Shown one piece after another: positions 8,142-16,644 of a stretch of 64,000 nt of DNA. The stretch is from Paenibacillus pectinilyticus. Lineage in GTDB: Bacteria > Bacillota > Bacilli > Paenibacillales > NBRC-103111. The stretch's first letter is position 1. Each line of letters begins with the position of its first letter. Both the position numbers and the translations under genes were made by a program. Under the pieces are notes generated by a model. That model saw only the letters and a list, made by a program, of their open reading frames with translations. It was not told the DNA's origin and did no database searches. The stretch is taken from positions 407,309-471,308 of the forward strand of contig NZ_LYPC01000011.1 of assembly GCF_001700435.1 (NCBI RefSeq), written 5' to 3'.

Positions 8142-8621
8142 TCATTTGTGATACGGTTCCCCCCGATTTATCCGCATCGCGCGATAAATCTGCTCCACCA
8201 GCACCAGCCGCATCAACTGGTGCGGCAGCGTCATGCGGCCAAAAGACAGCCGCATATCCGCACGGCGCAACAGCTCGCTGGACAGCCCGAGCGAGCCGCC
8301 AATAACAAAGGCCACCTGGCTCCGCCCGTAGGTGGCCAACTTATCGAGCGAGCTCGCCAGCTGCTCGCTCGTCCACATCTCGCCGTCGATGGCTAGCGCC
8401 ACGACGTACACATCCGCGCCGAGCTTGGCTAACAGCCGCTCGCCCTCTTTAACCTTCACCTGCTGCTCCTCAGCAGGGCTCATATTCTCAGGTGCCTTCT
8501 CATCCGGCACCTCAATCATTTGCATCTTGGCATACGGGCCAAGACGCTTCACGTACTCCGCGATCCCGTCCACGAGATAGCGCTCCTTTAATTTCCCAAC
8601 AGTCAATATCTGTATATGCAT
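8142..8621 (-). CDS. rlmH: 23S rRNA (pseudouridine1915-N3)-methyltransferase
   Basis: This 159-aa SPOUT-fold enzyme methylates the N3 position of pseudouridine 1915 in 23S rRNA on assembled ribosomes. Family segments are [12 protein letters not shown] at the start, the SAM-binding knot FVIGGSLG, and [20 protein letters not shown] near the end with Y-H-K as last residues. The ATG at 8621 is used because it gives the standard 159-residue length; an in-frame upstream ATG would add only five residues. In many Bacilli rlmH lies next to the wal cluster. Here about 6 kb of other genes and repeats separate them. Confidence 0.95.
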   Translation of the reverse strand: MHIQILTVGKLKERYLVDGIAEYVKRLGPYAKMQMIEVPDEKAPENMSPAEEQQVKVKEGERLLAKLGADVYVVALAIDGEMWTSEQLASSLDKLATYGRSQVAFVIGGSLGLSSELLRRADMRLSFGRMTLPHQLMRLVLVEQIYRAMRINRGEPYHK

Positions 8622-8736
8622 AACGTACCCCTTCACTTATCCCATTCATTTTTTCATTCTTTTCTCTCTTATAACCAATCATTCCTCCCATCATACCATT
8701 CGATGTATATACGCACCAATAGCACCCGTTCACGCC

Positions 8737-8767
8737 AAAAAAGCCAGAGTTATACCAACTCCAGGCT
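8737..8767 (-). terminator. Hairpin with U-run upstream of rlmH
   Basis: On the - strand AGCCTGGAGTT, a short loop and AACTCTGGCT are followed by TTTTTT. It would stop readthrough from the permease region before rlmH. Confidence 0.6.
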
Positions 8768-8850
8768 CCCTTTACTCCTATTAAATTAAACCTGCGCCAT
8801 CAACTGATTAAAATCCGCTATACTCGGATTGGCCATATATTGCAAGAACA

Positions 8851-8889
8851 AAGAGCCAGTTTCCTCCATTGAGGAACTTGGCTCTTTCT
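8851..8889. terminator. Terminator after the NCS2 permease
   Basis: Arms AAGAGCCAGTTTCCTC and GAGGAACTTGGCTCTT form a long stem immediately after the permease stop. U-rich tails occur on both strands, stronger on +. Confidence 0.65.
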
Positions 8890-8890
8890 T

Positions 8891-10204
8891 TTAGTTCGAA
8901 ACGATTAATTTGGCGTCCGTCTGCCAGAACCGCTCAAGGGCCATGACCACTACAGTGGCAACTAACAGCCCGTTTCCAAACGCATACTGCATCACTACAG
9001 GAAGCTCAGGCAAAGGTGAAGCCGCGATGAGGGTGAACCCGGCACCGACGAGAATGCCGATTCCCAGAATCGTCAACTGGCGCTGTGTTTGAACGACGCG
9101 TGACAAGGAGGAGAACGAGTTACTGGTCATTTGCACGAAGGTCGCCAACGAAACCGCACTGGCTACGGACGTAGGCAGCTGGGCAAGAAAATGGACGATC
9201 GAAGGGACAAGAGCAACTGCCGAGAGCGCCAAGCAGGCGATGATGAACGGCATCCTTCTCGTTTGCCCCGTCATTTTGATAAAACTCGCCGTAACCGGAA
9301 GAGAAACGACACCGACAGCGGAAAATAAAGCCGAAAGTCCGTGAGAAACGCCTGCGATTAGGCTAGCCCGGTTATAAACATCTTTACCAGGGAGTTCCTT
9401 CCTCGGTAAGGCCTGCTGGGCCGCTGTAATAGCGGCAACAAGATTTGAAACAAGGATCAGCGTAAATAGCGCGGCTGTCAAAGCCATGCCGGGATCCAAC
9501 CGGGGCAATCCCCATGCCCATATATCGGGAAGTTTGATCCATGCACCGGAAGCCGAGCCAGCACTGGATATCCCACCGACGGCCAATGCCTGAAGCACCC
9601 AACCGCCGGTAATCCCTAGCAGTACGGCATAGTTACGCGTCCATCCTTTCCCTTTTACATTCAGGAACACCACGCCGCCGAATACCGCTAACGAGATTAG
9701 CATCGTTCCATAATCTACGGCCCCTTGCCCAGCTTTCAAGCCGAACATGCCTTTCAGAAATACACCACTCAACTGCAAAGACAAGATGAACAAGAATAAA
9801 TTCGTCACCAGTGGTGTAAATAGATTAAGGAGTTTATAAAAGAGGCCCGTTATCCCCAGTAAAAACAACAGCACACCAGCCATAAGCAGCCCGCCTTCTA
9901 GAATCTGCAGCGCTTCTTTGGCCGTGTGACCTTGGTTCGCGGAGATCCCAGCGATCATGACAAACACGCTTACCCATGAACCCGCTGGACCATCCACGAT
10001 CGGAAATCGATGCCCGAGTGCTGCTTGCAGCATGGAACTGAGCCCGACTACGAAAAATGTACGCTGCATCAACGAGGCAATTTCGTCCTGAGACAAATGA
10101 AACAGACCACCAATGACGATAGGAAGTGCCACGGAACTAGCGGTCATAAAAATAAACCATTGTAGAACATGTAAATATGGATTGGAATGATACTTTCGAA
10201 GCAT
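8891..10204 (-). CDS. Purine/pyrimidine permease, NCS2 (nucleobase-cation symporter-2) family
   Basis: The protein of about 437 aa is a polytopic membrane transporter with 12 or so hydrophobic segments. The early PIVDGPAGSW segment resembles the first substrate-region motif of NCS2 carriers, which import uracil, xanthine or urate with a cation. The start at 10204 is chosen for its GGGGGAG site 6-7 nt upstream; the longer frame adds 64 residues with no hydrophobic or family character. It is divergent from a LysR-type gene across 114 bp, so that regulator probably controls it. The exact nucleobase is not decidable by eye. Confidence 0.85.
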   Translation of the reverse strand: MLRKYHSNPYLHVLQWFIFMTASSVALPIVIGGLFHLSQDEIASLMQRTFFVVGLSSMLQAALGHRFPIVDGPAGSWVSVFVMIAGISANQGHTAKEALQILEGGLLMAGVLLFLLGITGLFYKLLNLFTPLVTNLFLFILSLQLSGVFLKGMFGLKAGQGAVDYGTMLISLAVFGGVVFLNVKGKGWTRNYAVLLGITGGWVLQALAVGGISSAGSASGAWIKLPDIWAWGLPRLDPGMALTAALFTLILVSNLVAAITAAQQALPRKELPGKDVYNRASLIAGVSHGLSALFSAVGVVSLPVTASFIKMTGQTRRMPFIIACLALSAVALVPSIVHFLAQLPTSVASAVSLATFVQMTSNSFSSLSRVVQTQRQLTILGIGILVGAGFTLIAASPLPELPVVMQYAFGNGLLVATVVVMALERFWQTDAKLIVSN

Positions 10205-10318
10205 AAAGGCTCCCCCTTTTCTATCGGCTTCTATGGTATCATATCGATAAGTATACGAAAAATATCTATATCCTTTAGTTTTCATACTTTTATCCTTTGG
10301 AAAAGAGGTCACCCTACG

Positions 10319-11194
10319 ATGGATATTCGCCAACTTCGTTATTTCATCGCAATCGCGGAAGAGAAGCAAATTACCGCTGCCGCCCAAAGATTGCACATGA
10401 CGCAGCCCCCGCTAGGCCAACAATTGAAGCTCATGGAGCAGGAGCTCGGCGTCCAGCTTATTCTTCGAACGGGTAAAGTCATCGAACTGACCGAAGCCGG
10501 ACAGGCCTTATATAAACATGCCCTACATTTGACGAAGCTTATAGAGGAAGCGGAGAATGATGTAAAAGAGATCGGCATGGGTACGCGCGGCAAGTTACGA
10601 ATAGGCGTTAACACGCTGTCCTCGGCACAACTGCCGCAATTGCTGCGTATTTTTAAAACTCGCTACCCTGAGGTTACGTATAAAATACAACAGAATGAAT
10701 CCGCTCAGCTGCTTCGGCTTATTCGGGAACATACCATCGAGCTTGCTATTATCCGGCTCCCGATGGAACTAAGTGATTTTGAAGTCGTCCAGCTGCAATC
10801 GGAGCCTTTCTATTTCGTGGCCGCTCCATCCTTCGCGTCGGAATCACTGTCATTCGCTTACGCTGATATTCAGCGTTATCCGCTCATTTTGCCAAGTACA
10901 GAGGGGCTTGGGCTGTATCACAGTATCATCGACCAATTTACCGAACGTGGTCTGCTTCCTAACGTCATCGGGGAATGTTCCGATATGGTCACGCTATTGG
11001 AATGGGTATCCTCTGGAGATGCGACAACGATCGTACCGGAGTCTATTGTTAAATTGCATCGCGAGTATGCGTTTCAAGCTTACGAAATCGCAGACAGTCA
11101 GCTCAAATTAGCAACGGGATTGATTTGGCTGAAGGATCGCCATGTATCCAAAGCAGCCCAGCATTTTATCGAGCTTATCCAAGAAACCAAATAA
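10319..11194 (+). CDS. LysR-family transcriptional regulator
   Basis: This 291-aa regulator starts with a winged helix-turn-helix (MDIRQLRYFIAIAEEKQITA, helix-turn-helix about residues 18-37) followed by a periplasmic-binding-protein-like effector domain. The start at 10319 is supported by AGAGG 8 nt upstream and by the canonical family N-terminus. It diverges from the NCS2 permease gene, the usual layout of a LysR regulator and its target. It is head-on to replication. Confidence 0.9.
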   Translation: MDIRQLRYFIAIAEEKQITAAAQRLHMTQPPLGQQLKLMEQELGVQLILRTGKVIELTEAGQALYKHALHLTKLIEEAENDVKEIGMGTRGKLRIGVNTLSSAQLPQLLRIFKTRYPEVTYKIQQNESAQLLRLIREHTIELAIIRLPMELSDFEVVQLQSEPFYFVAAPSFASESLSFAYADIQRYPLILPSTEGLGLYHSIIDQFTERGLLPNVIGECSDMVTLLEWVSSGDATTIVPESIVKLHREYAFQAYEIADSQLKLATGLIWLKDRHVSKAAQHFIELIQETK

Positions 11195-11243
11195 CATTTG
11201 CGTATTCATTTCGAACTATCACCTGACCTACTACGACGCAGAA

Positions 11244-11274
11244 AAAGGCATCCAGACCCCGTCTGAATGCCTTT
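11244..11274. terminator. Convergent terminator between LysR gene and helD
   Basis: Arms AAAGGCAT-AGAC and GTCT-ATGCCTTT form a stem with a short C-rich loop between two convergent genes, with U-rich flanks on both strands. Confidence 0.6.
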
Positions 11275-11334
11275 CTACTTCTAAGCCCTGTTACCGTGTG
11301 GTATCCTTATCCTTTTATCTTCTAAAGGCGTGCG

Positions 11335-13761
11335 TTATTCATGTAAGGGCTCCATCTCATATAACGTCTGGCTCAACGCCCGAATATAAGGTGTCCACTC
11401 CTTATCCGTGTAAAGCAAAAGCCGATGCATTGCGCGCGTACAAGCCGTATAAAAGAGCTTGCGCTCGCTTTCTCGATGATACAATGCTGCAGAAGCATCG
11501 TAGATCATGACGGTGTCAAACTCAACGCCCTTAGCAAGATAAGAAGGAATCACCATGATTCCCCTTTCGAAAATAGGCGTTTCCTTGGTAATAAGCCGCA
11601 ATCCCTCGCATCCGTGGGCTGTTAAACGGTCGTATGCCTCTGTGCTCTCGGCTTCTGTCTTCGTGATCACAGCGATGGATCCCAAGCCTTCAGCTTGCAG
11701 CGCTGCTAGGTCTGCAGCTATCCGCTTCGTCCTCATCTCCTCGCTGCCGGCCTCAATGAGAAGAGGCTTGCTCCCACTTCTCTCAAAAGGCACAATCTCC
11801 TTGCCATTTGGCAGCAGCGGCCTCGTAAATTCGACAATCTCACGCGTTGAGCGATAGCTGCGGTACAGAACAATTTGGCTCGTTTCGTCTTCGCCGTATA
11901 GCCCGATCAAAGGAGAAGTCGCCCCATGTAAACTCGTTGCATGCGTGAAAATCGCCTGACCGAAGTCGCCGAGCACGGTCATACGAGCACGAGGGAACAG
12001 TTTCTTAAGGAACTCATATTGGAACATCGAGTAATCCTGACCCTCATCTATGAAGATATGGCGTACCTCCGTGTTCGTCCGAGCGCCTTCTATAAGTTCT
12101 TTTAAATACAAATACGGGGCAGCATCCTCATAAAAAAGTTCCTGCTTACTCAGCTTCTCCTTGGTCTGTTCACAGATTTCCGGCCATAAGGCGGGCACTA
12201 CAAACCTATTTGTCATTGCTTGATACATGCCATCCTCTTGGAACAGCTGCTTATACAGCCCCTGCACATCAATAAACAACATTTTCTTTACACTCCGCCT
12301 CAGCGGTTTAAAAGACTCCTTCACAATCACACGGCGCAGTAATTCTTCCTCTCGCTCCGCATAATCGAAGTCACCCTCATCTCCACGGCGCTGTTTATGA
12401 ATAATCTCATAGGCTCTCGCATATTTCTCCGCGAAATCAAAGAGCCCCCGCTCCTTGTGCAGTACTTGGAACGCATCGGCATACTGCTCATTCTCCAAAT
12501 AGTTTATTTCCTCCTGAACCCAAGGGGCATAACGTTCCTTGCGCTCTATCAAGCTCAATTCTTGCAGCAGCCACTCTTGCAACAGCGCAATGCGGTTGGT
12601 CAATCGAATGGAAGCATCATAGCTGTAAAATTGGGCTTTTATTTGATCACCTGAAATCAAATCACGATCTTGAAAACGAATGCTATGAAACAGCATACCC
12701 TCTTGTGCAAGCCATGACGCGTATGTTTTCAGAACTTTAAGGAAATCTTCCGAAGATTTATATTGAATGCCACTCAACCGGGACTCATAAGCTGGAGCTG
12801 ATTCCGCTGTCAGTACATACTCGAGCTGATCAAAGGGATCCTCCAGACGGAACGTCGATCCTAACCAATATTCTAGATATTCTTGGAAGGTTGCCTGCTG
12901 CATGTTCTCCTCGCCTAATTCGGGAAGGACGGTAGACACATAACTATTGAACATCGGATTTGGTGAAAAAAGAACAATCTGATCAGCCGTGAGATGCTCA
13001 CGGTGTTTGTATAACAAGTAGGCTACTCGCTGCAGAGCCGCAGAGGTCTTTCCACTGCCTGCCGCACCCTGCACAATAAGCATCTTGCTCGTATCGTTAC
13101 GGATAATCGCATTTTGCTCCTTTTGAATCGTAGCGACAATGCTCTTCATCTGTGTGTTTGCACCCTGGCCTAGTACCTGTTGCAGTAATTCATCGCCAAT
13201 CGTTATGCTGGAGTCGAACAAATTTTGAACCTTCCCGTCACGAATTTGGTACTGTCGCTTCAGGAGCATCTTCCCCGTAATTTGCCCACCAGGTGTTGTG
13301 AACGCGACCGAGCCAGGGGAATAATCGTAATACAAACTTGCAATAGGCGTTCGCCAGTCGTAAATTAAGAAATTCATCCCATCTGTATCTGCAAAAGAAG
13401 AAACACCAATATATATTTGCTCACGCGTGTTCTCTCCATCTTCTTGAAAGTCGATCCGCCCAAAATACGGCGATACAAGCAGCCGATTCAAATTCTTCCA
13501 TTGCTGCTTCCGCAATGTATGGATACGTTCCCGTTCGGATAACAATGCCGCTTGCTGCTTGATCGTGAAGAACGTCTCCTCGAAGTCTTCATCCGTGCTT
13601 GTATTGATCGTAACTTCTTCCCAGAAGCGTTTACGGATGTCGGAAGCCTGACCATACAATTGATCCACCTCAGGCTCTAACTCGATAATTCTCGAACGCA
13701 GTTTCTCTGTAACTAGATCGAGCCACTTCTGCTCTTGTTCCCAATCGTTGAAGTCCATCAT
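11335..13761 (-). CDS. helD: HelD-like UvrD/Rep-family ATPase, RNA polymerase recycling factor
   Basis: This 808-aa protein resembles HelD, a superfamily 1 ATPase that enters the channels of stalled RNA polymerase and releases it from DNA and RNA. The N-terminal 90 residues are charged and predicted helical, matching the coiled-coil arm that reaches into the secondary channel. Walker A GAAGSGKT lies near 235. The DEGQDYS box (Walker B) is near 575, and the C-terminus carries VIPSYLAKGVEFD and YTACTRAMHRL motifs of the second RecA domain. Length fits HelD (about 770-810). AAGGAG precedes the tandem ATG start. Confidence 0.88.
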   Translation of the reverse strand: MMDFNDWEQEQKWLDLVTEKLRSRIIELEPEVDQLYGQASDIRKRFWEEVTINTSTDEDFEETFFTIKQQAALLSERERIHTLRKQQWKNLNRLLVSPYFGRIDFQEDGENTREQIYIGVSSFADTDGMNFLIYDWRTPIASLYYDYSPGSVAFTTPGGQITGKMLLKRQYQIRDGKVQNLFDSSITIGDELLQQVLGQGANTQMKSIVATIQKEQNAIIRNDTSKMLIVQGAAGSGKTSAALQRVAYLLYKHREHLTADQIVLFSPNPMFNSYVSTVLPELGEENMQQATFQEYLEYWLGSTFRLEDPFDQLEYVLTAESAPAYESRLSGIQYKSSEDFLKVLKTYASWLAQEGMLFHSIRFQDRDLISGDQIKAQFYSYDASIRLTNRIALLQEWLLQELSLIERKERYAPWVQEEINYLENEQYADAFQVLHKERGLFDFAEKYARAYEIIHKQRRGDEGDFDYAEREEELLRRVIVKESFKPLRRSVKKMLFIDVQGLYKQLFQEDGMYQAMTNRFVVPALWPEICEQTKEKLSKQELFYEDAAPYLYLKELIEGARTNTEVRHIFIDEGQDYSMFQYEFLKKLFPRARMTVLGDFGQAIFTHATSLHGATSPLIGLYGEDETSQIVLYRSYRSTREIVEFTRPLLPNGKEIVPFERSGSKPLLIEAGSEEMRTKRIAADLAALQAEGLGSIAVITKTEAESTEAYDRLTAHGCEGLRLITKETPIFERGIMVIPSYLAKGVEFDTVMIYDASAALYHRESERKLFYTACTRAMHRLLLYTDKEWTPYIRALSQTLYEMEPLHE

Positions 13762-13811
13762 CTTCTTGAATACACTCCTTCTACGTCAAATATGGAGAAG
13801 AAAAAGAACAT

Positions 13812-13841
13812 TTGACAAACAGCGAATCTACATGGTAAGAT
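13812..13841 (+). promoter_or_regulatory. Sigma-A-type promoter facing away from helD
   Basis: TTGACA at 13812-13817 and TAAGAT at 13836-13841 are 18 bp apart. No convincing gene starts downstream, but a terminator follows about 110 bp later. Confidence 0.6.
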
Positions 13842-13847
13842 AAAGAT

Positions 13848-13980
13848 GTAGATAATATGCAATAACTATGCCATTACATAAAAATAAAATAGCAATAGTG
13901 CTCCAATCATACCATACTAGTTCTCTATGCGCAATTTATTTCATATCGAAGGACCCGGCAGACATGTCGGGTTTTTTTTT
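13848..13980 (+). ncRNA. Candidate small non-coding RNA
   Basis: A consensus-like promoter (13812-13841) and a rho-independent terminator (13953-13980) bracket about 130 nt without a credible reading frame. The only ATG-led frame has no ribosome binding site and runs through the terminator. The transcript would be A/U-rich. I do not recognise an Rfam family. Its existence as an RNA is inferred from the two signals. Confidence 0.5.
13953..13980 (+). terminator. Rho-independent terminator of the candidate sRNA
   Basis: ACCCG, a 10-nt loop and CGGGT are followed by nine T residues. Confidence 0.7.
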
Positions 13981-14139
13981 ATTAAGTCGCCCAATTCACG
14001 ATTCATTTAAGCATCGTATACGAACATTAGCCAAGATTAGCGAAGCACCCGATCGGCTTGTAAAATAAACGGCTACGCCGTCATCCCAGGACGAGTGCGT
14101 TTATCCAAAAATATAGCCGACCTATCATACTTCCCTTAG

Positions 14140-14425
14140 TGTCGATTTATTCGACATATTCACTTTCGCAGGCTCCGATTTTCCTCCATGTCGATTTCTT
14201 CGTCTTATTTGTTTGCGCAGGCCTTGGTTCTCTCCTGTATGTCGATTTATTCGACTTATTCTCTTGTGCAGGCCTCGATTTTCCCAAATATGTCGATTTC
14301 TTCGACTTATTCGTTTGCGCAGACCTTGGTTCTCTCCTGTATGTCGATTCCTTCGACATATTCACTTGTGTACGCCTCGATTTTCCGATATATATCGATT
14401 TCTTCGACTTATTCGCTTGCTGCGA
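14140..14425. repeat. 51-bp degenerate tandem repeat, first array
   Basis: Six units start at 14140, 14189, 14240, 14291, 14342 and 14393, a 51-bp period apart from the first step of 49. Each begins with a copy of GTCGA-N5-TCGAC, a small inverted repeat that is perfect in units 1, 3, 4 and 5. Units 2 and 4 differ at only about three positions, while units 1, 3 and 5 form a second, looser type, so the underlying order is a 102-bp dimer. Because 51 is divisible by three, reading frames stay open on both strands and repeat every 17 residues (for example KKSTYRREPRPAQTN on the - strand). None has a convincing start site. Confidence 0.85.
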
Positions 14426-14640
14426 GGCCTGCTTCCACTCGAGTTAATCGGATTATCCGTTCATCTCACCACTCCGAGGCCCGATTCTACTCAAGTTAAC
14501 CAGATTTTCCGACCATCTCACCGCTCCCAGGCCGCATTCTACTCAAGTTAGCCGAATTTTCCGTTCATCTCACCGCTACAGTGCCCGATTCCACTCTACA
14601 TACTCGGGTTTTCCGACTATCCTCCGATTCCCGATTCTAC
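14426..14640. repeat. 52-bp degenerate tandem repeat, second array
   Basis: Four units start at 14426, 14478, 14530 and 14582 with a 52-bp period, followed by a partial fifth at about 14629. Shared blocks are TTCTACTCAAGTTA, GATTTTCCG and CATCTCACCGCT. The array continues the first one without a gap and with almost the same period but a different core, as if both derive from one ancestral unit. The 52-bp period breaks any reading frame, so this part is not coding. Confidence 0.8.
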
Positions 14641-14670
14641 TTCTGCTAGTCAGTTACGACCGACTCCCCC

Positions 14671-14700
14671 AAAAAAGAAAAAAGAGGCCGCAAAGGCCTC
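14671..14700 (-). terminator. Terminator of the wal-htrA-CxxH operon end
   Basis: GAGGCC, a loop and GGCCTC are followed on the - strand by TTTTTTCTTTTTT. It lies directly behind the CxxH/CxxC gene. Confidence 0.75.
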
Positions 14701-14702
14701 CC

Positions 14703-14870
14703 TCATACAATGAGAAAACGTGATAATGACTGGCAATGCTCGCAATGCTCAGGCGGTGACCAGTGGGCGAAGTGGGTCTTCTGCAAATCCACAACGTCTG
14801 GTGCTTCCTCGTACTCATCAACAAATTCATCTATGGCTATTTCCACATGATCTTTACAAACGACATGCAT
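14703..14870 (-). CDS. CxxH/CxxC small protein (BA_5709 family)
   Basis: This 55-aa protein begins MHVVCKDHVEIAIDEFVDEY, continues with an acidic APDVVDLQKTHF segment and ends with a C-E-H-C motif. Together with the CxxH in VCKDH, the cysteine/histidine pairs suggest a metal site. It fits the small conserved Bacillales family described as CxxH/CxxC protein, of unknown function. The start at 14870 has GAGG 7 nt upstream. It lies 60 bp downstream of the HtrA gene, with the operon terminator behind it. Confidence 0.8.
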   Translation of the reverse strand: MHVVCKDHVEIAIDEFVDEYEEAPDVVDLQKTHFAHWSPPEHCEHCQSLSRFLIV

Positions 14871-14930
14871 GTTGCTACCTCTCATCCGTGTGCGGTTCTG
14901 TAGATTTCTTTTTATCAATTGAGCTTACCT

Positions 14931-16160
14931 TTACTTATCCGTCGCCTCGACCAAAGTCAGCACCGTCGTCAGCTTCTTCCCGCCGCGATAGTACACCACA
15001 TTGATCTTGTCGCCGATCTTCTTCTCGTTATAGAGGTACTTCCGCAAGGCGATCGTACTATCGATCTTGCGATCATCCAGCTGCACGATTACATCCTGTG
15101 CTTTCAGTCCCGCTTCCTTCGCAGGGCCCGACACGTCGAAGACGATAACACCAGTTTTCACATCTGGAGGTAACTTTAATACATCCGTCCCTTTAAAAGC
15201 TTGCAGCTCCTGCGTCGACACCCCAATCAACGGCCGTTTCACCTTATGGTCCTTGATTAGACTATCAATAATGGGTTTCACACTATTAATTGGAATCGCG
15301 AAGCCTAAGCCCTCTACGCCTGTATCTGCAATCTTCATCGAGTTAATACCGATGACCTTACCTTCGATGTTCACCAGTGGGCCACCGCTGTTACCTTGGT
15401 TAATCGCGGCATCCGTCTGGATAACGTCCATCTCCCAGTCATAGTCCGTGCCTTCACGTGACAGCGCGACCGGTATCGTCCGCTTCGGCGAAGATACGAT
15501 CCCTTGAGTTACCGTTGGCGAGAAGCCAAGCCCTAGCGGATTGCCCACGGCAATCGCCATTTCACCCGCGCGCAGCGAGTCGGAGTCACCGAATTCCGCA
15601 AGCACTTTCACATCCTTGCCATCGGCCTCTAGTACGGCCAAATCCGTAATTTTGTCCCGACCCACAAGCGTAGCCTTACGATGCTCACCTTCGAAATTCA
15701 CGATTTCGAACTGATTCCCGTTCTCTACGACGTGACTATTCGTTACGATACGAACCTTATCCCCGTTTTTCGCAAACATAACGCCGGATCCAATACCAAT
15801 GCCCGTTTCTTGGCCAGCATCGTCCTTCTTCGAGGAGATCACGCTGACCACGGCTGGTTTTATTTTGTCCGTTGCCGCAACGACAGCATCATTACTGTTC
15901 ATCGGATGAACTTCAGCCTTGGCCACCACAGGAATCGCTAGTGCGGTCTTAGACGAAGTGCTGCCTCCGAACGAATGAACGATCCCTACAACGACTAGCA
16001 TTCCTACTGCCCCAACGACACCTGCTATGAGGGCGACATATCGTCTTCGGCCCGTAATGCTTGTGAAACTCCTGAAATTCCCTGTCTCTTTGGGACGCCA
16101 GACCGGCTCGCGCTTTCTGGACCTTTTGGTCGAATAAAAATCATCATCAAACAAACTCAT
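14931..16160 (-). CDS. htrC: HtrA/DegP-type membrane-anchored serine protease (YyxA/HtrC-like)
   Basis: This 409-aa quality-control protease has a cytoplasmic basic stretch, one membrane segment (about 48-72), a trypsin-like domain with H (TNSHVVEN), D (KITDLAVLE) and S (QGNSGGPL) of the catalytic triad, and a C-terminal PDZ domain (GLKAQDVIVQLDD). The protease domain should face the outside of the membrane. The start at 16160 is chosen because GAGGAGG lies 8 nt upstream, whereas the frame's upstream ATG has no site. It closes the wal cluster, where an htrA paralogue is common in Bacillales. Confidence 0.92.
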   Translation of the reverse strand: MSLFDDDFYSTKRSRKREPVWRPKETGNFRSFTSITGRRRYVALIAGVVGAVGMLVVVGIVHSFGGSTSSKTALAIPVVAKAEVHPMNSNDAVVAATDKIKPAVVSVISSKKDDAGQETGIGIGSGVMFAKNGDKVRIVTNSHVVENGNQFEIVNFEGEHRKATLVGRDKITDLAVLEADGKDVKVLAEFGDSDSLRAGEMAIAVGNPLGLGFSPTVTQGIVSSPKRTIPVALSREGTDYDWEMDVIQTDAAINQGNSGGPLVNIEGKVIGINSMKIADTGVEGLGFAIPINSVKPIIDSLIKDHKVKRPLIGVSTQELQAFKGTDVLKLPPDVKTGVIVFDVSGPAKEAGLKAQDVIVQLDDRKIDSTIALRKYLYNEKKIGDKINVVYYRGGKKLTTVLTLVEATDK

Positions 16161-16434
16161 TTCAGGTCCCTCCTCGCTGACGGGGCCAGCGCCATACTCG
16201 CCTTGGTTTATTGTCATCCATGGATCGTTTCAAGCAATCCACGATTGGATTTTTGCAAATAATAGGAATGTTTCGCTCGCTTCTTGCCTACAATAATAGT
16301 AAACCAAATCTCTTACCGAATTACTAGAGTGTAAACCAACTTTTCCACATATGAAAGGATAAGTTTTCGATTCCCGAAAATTGCTTTTCTTATTGGCGAT
16401 ATCACTAGAACATTATCTAAAGGAGAATGCTGCC

Positions 16435-16644
16435 ATGAACCGTATTCCTACTCATTTTGAAGAAATTAATATGATCGGTAAGCTCGCTGACCTCAAGGAA
16501 AGCCACTATCACCAGTCCCTCGTCCTCTCATCTCTCATTCAAGTGTTGATTGATAAAGGTCTTGTCACTGCGCAGGAAATTCAGCTCAAGTCCCAAGAAC
16601 TCGACGCTGCACTTACTCCGAATCCAATACATCCCATTTCGTAG
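16435..16644 (+). CDS. Small protein of unknown function (69 aa)
   Basis: An ATG at 16435 has AGGAG 9 nt upstream, a strong site. The product MNRIPTHFEEINMIGKLADL and following residues is helical and charged, with a VLIDKGLVTAQEIQ segment that resembles short helical modules in other proteins. No signal peptide or membrane segment is seen. It is on the strand opposite to the surrounding wal/htrA genes, and its last 32 bp overlap the 3' end of walJ. I do not recognise a family. Confidence 0.6.
   Translation: MNRIPTHFEEINMIGKLADLKESHYHQSLVLSSLIQVLIDKGLVTAQEIQLKSQELDAALTPNPIHPIS

Noticed and set aside
8786..8869. 27-aa frame on the - strand (MEETGSLFLQYMANPSIADF...)
   Set aside because: It looks protein-like but has no ribosome binding site and its start lies within the permease terminator.
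10205..10396. N-terminal extension of the NCS2 permease by 64 residues
   Set aside because: It overlaps the divergent LysR promoter region and start, and has no family character; the ATG at 10204 has the ribosome binding site.
13868..14068. 66-aa frame within the candidate sRNA
   Set aside because: No ribosome binding site, and the frame runs through a rho-independent terminator.
14139..14551. Several overlapping open frames in the tandem repeat field
   Set aside because: They follow from a 51-bp period divisible by three, lack ribosome binding sites and give low-complexity 17-residue repeats on both strands.
14140..14640. CRISPR array
   Set aside because: The units are contiguous degenerate tandem copies with no unique spacers, and no cas genes are present.
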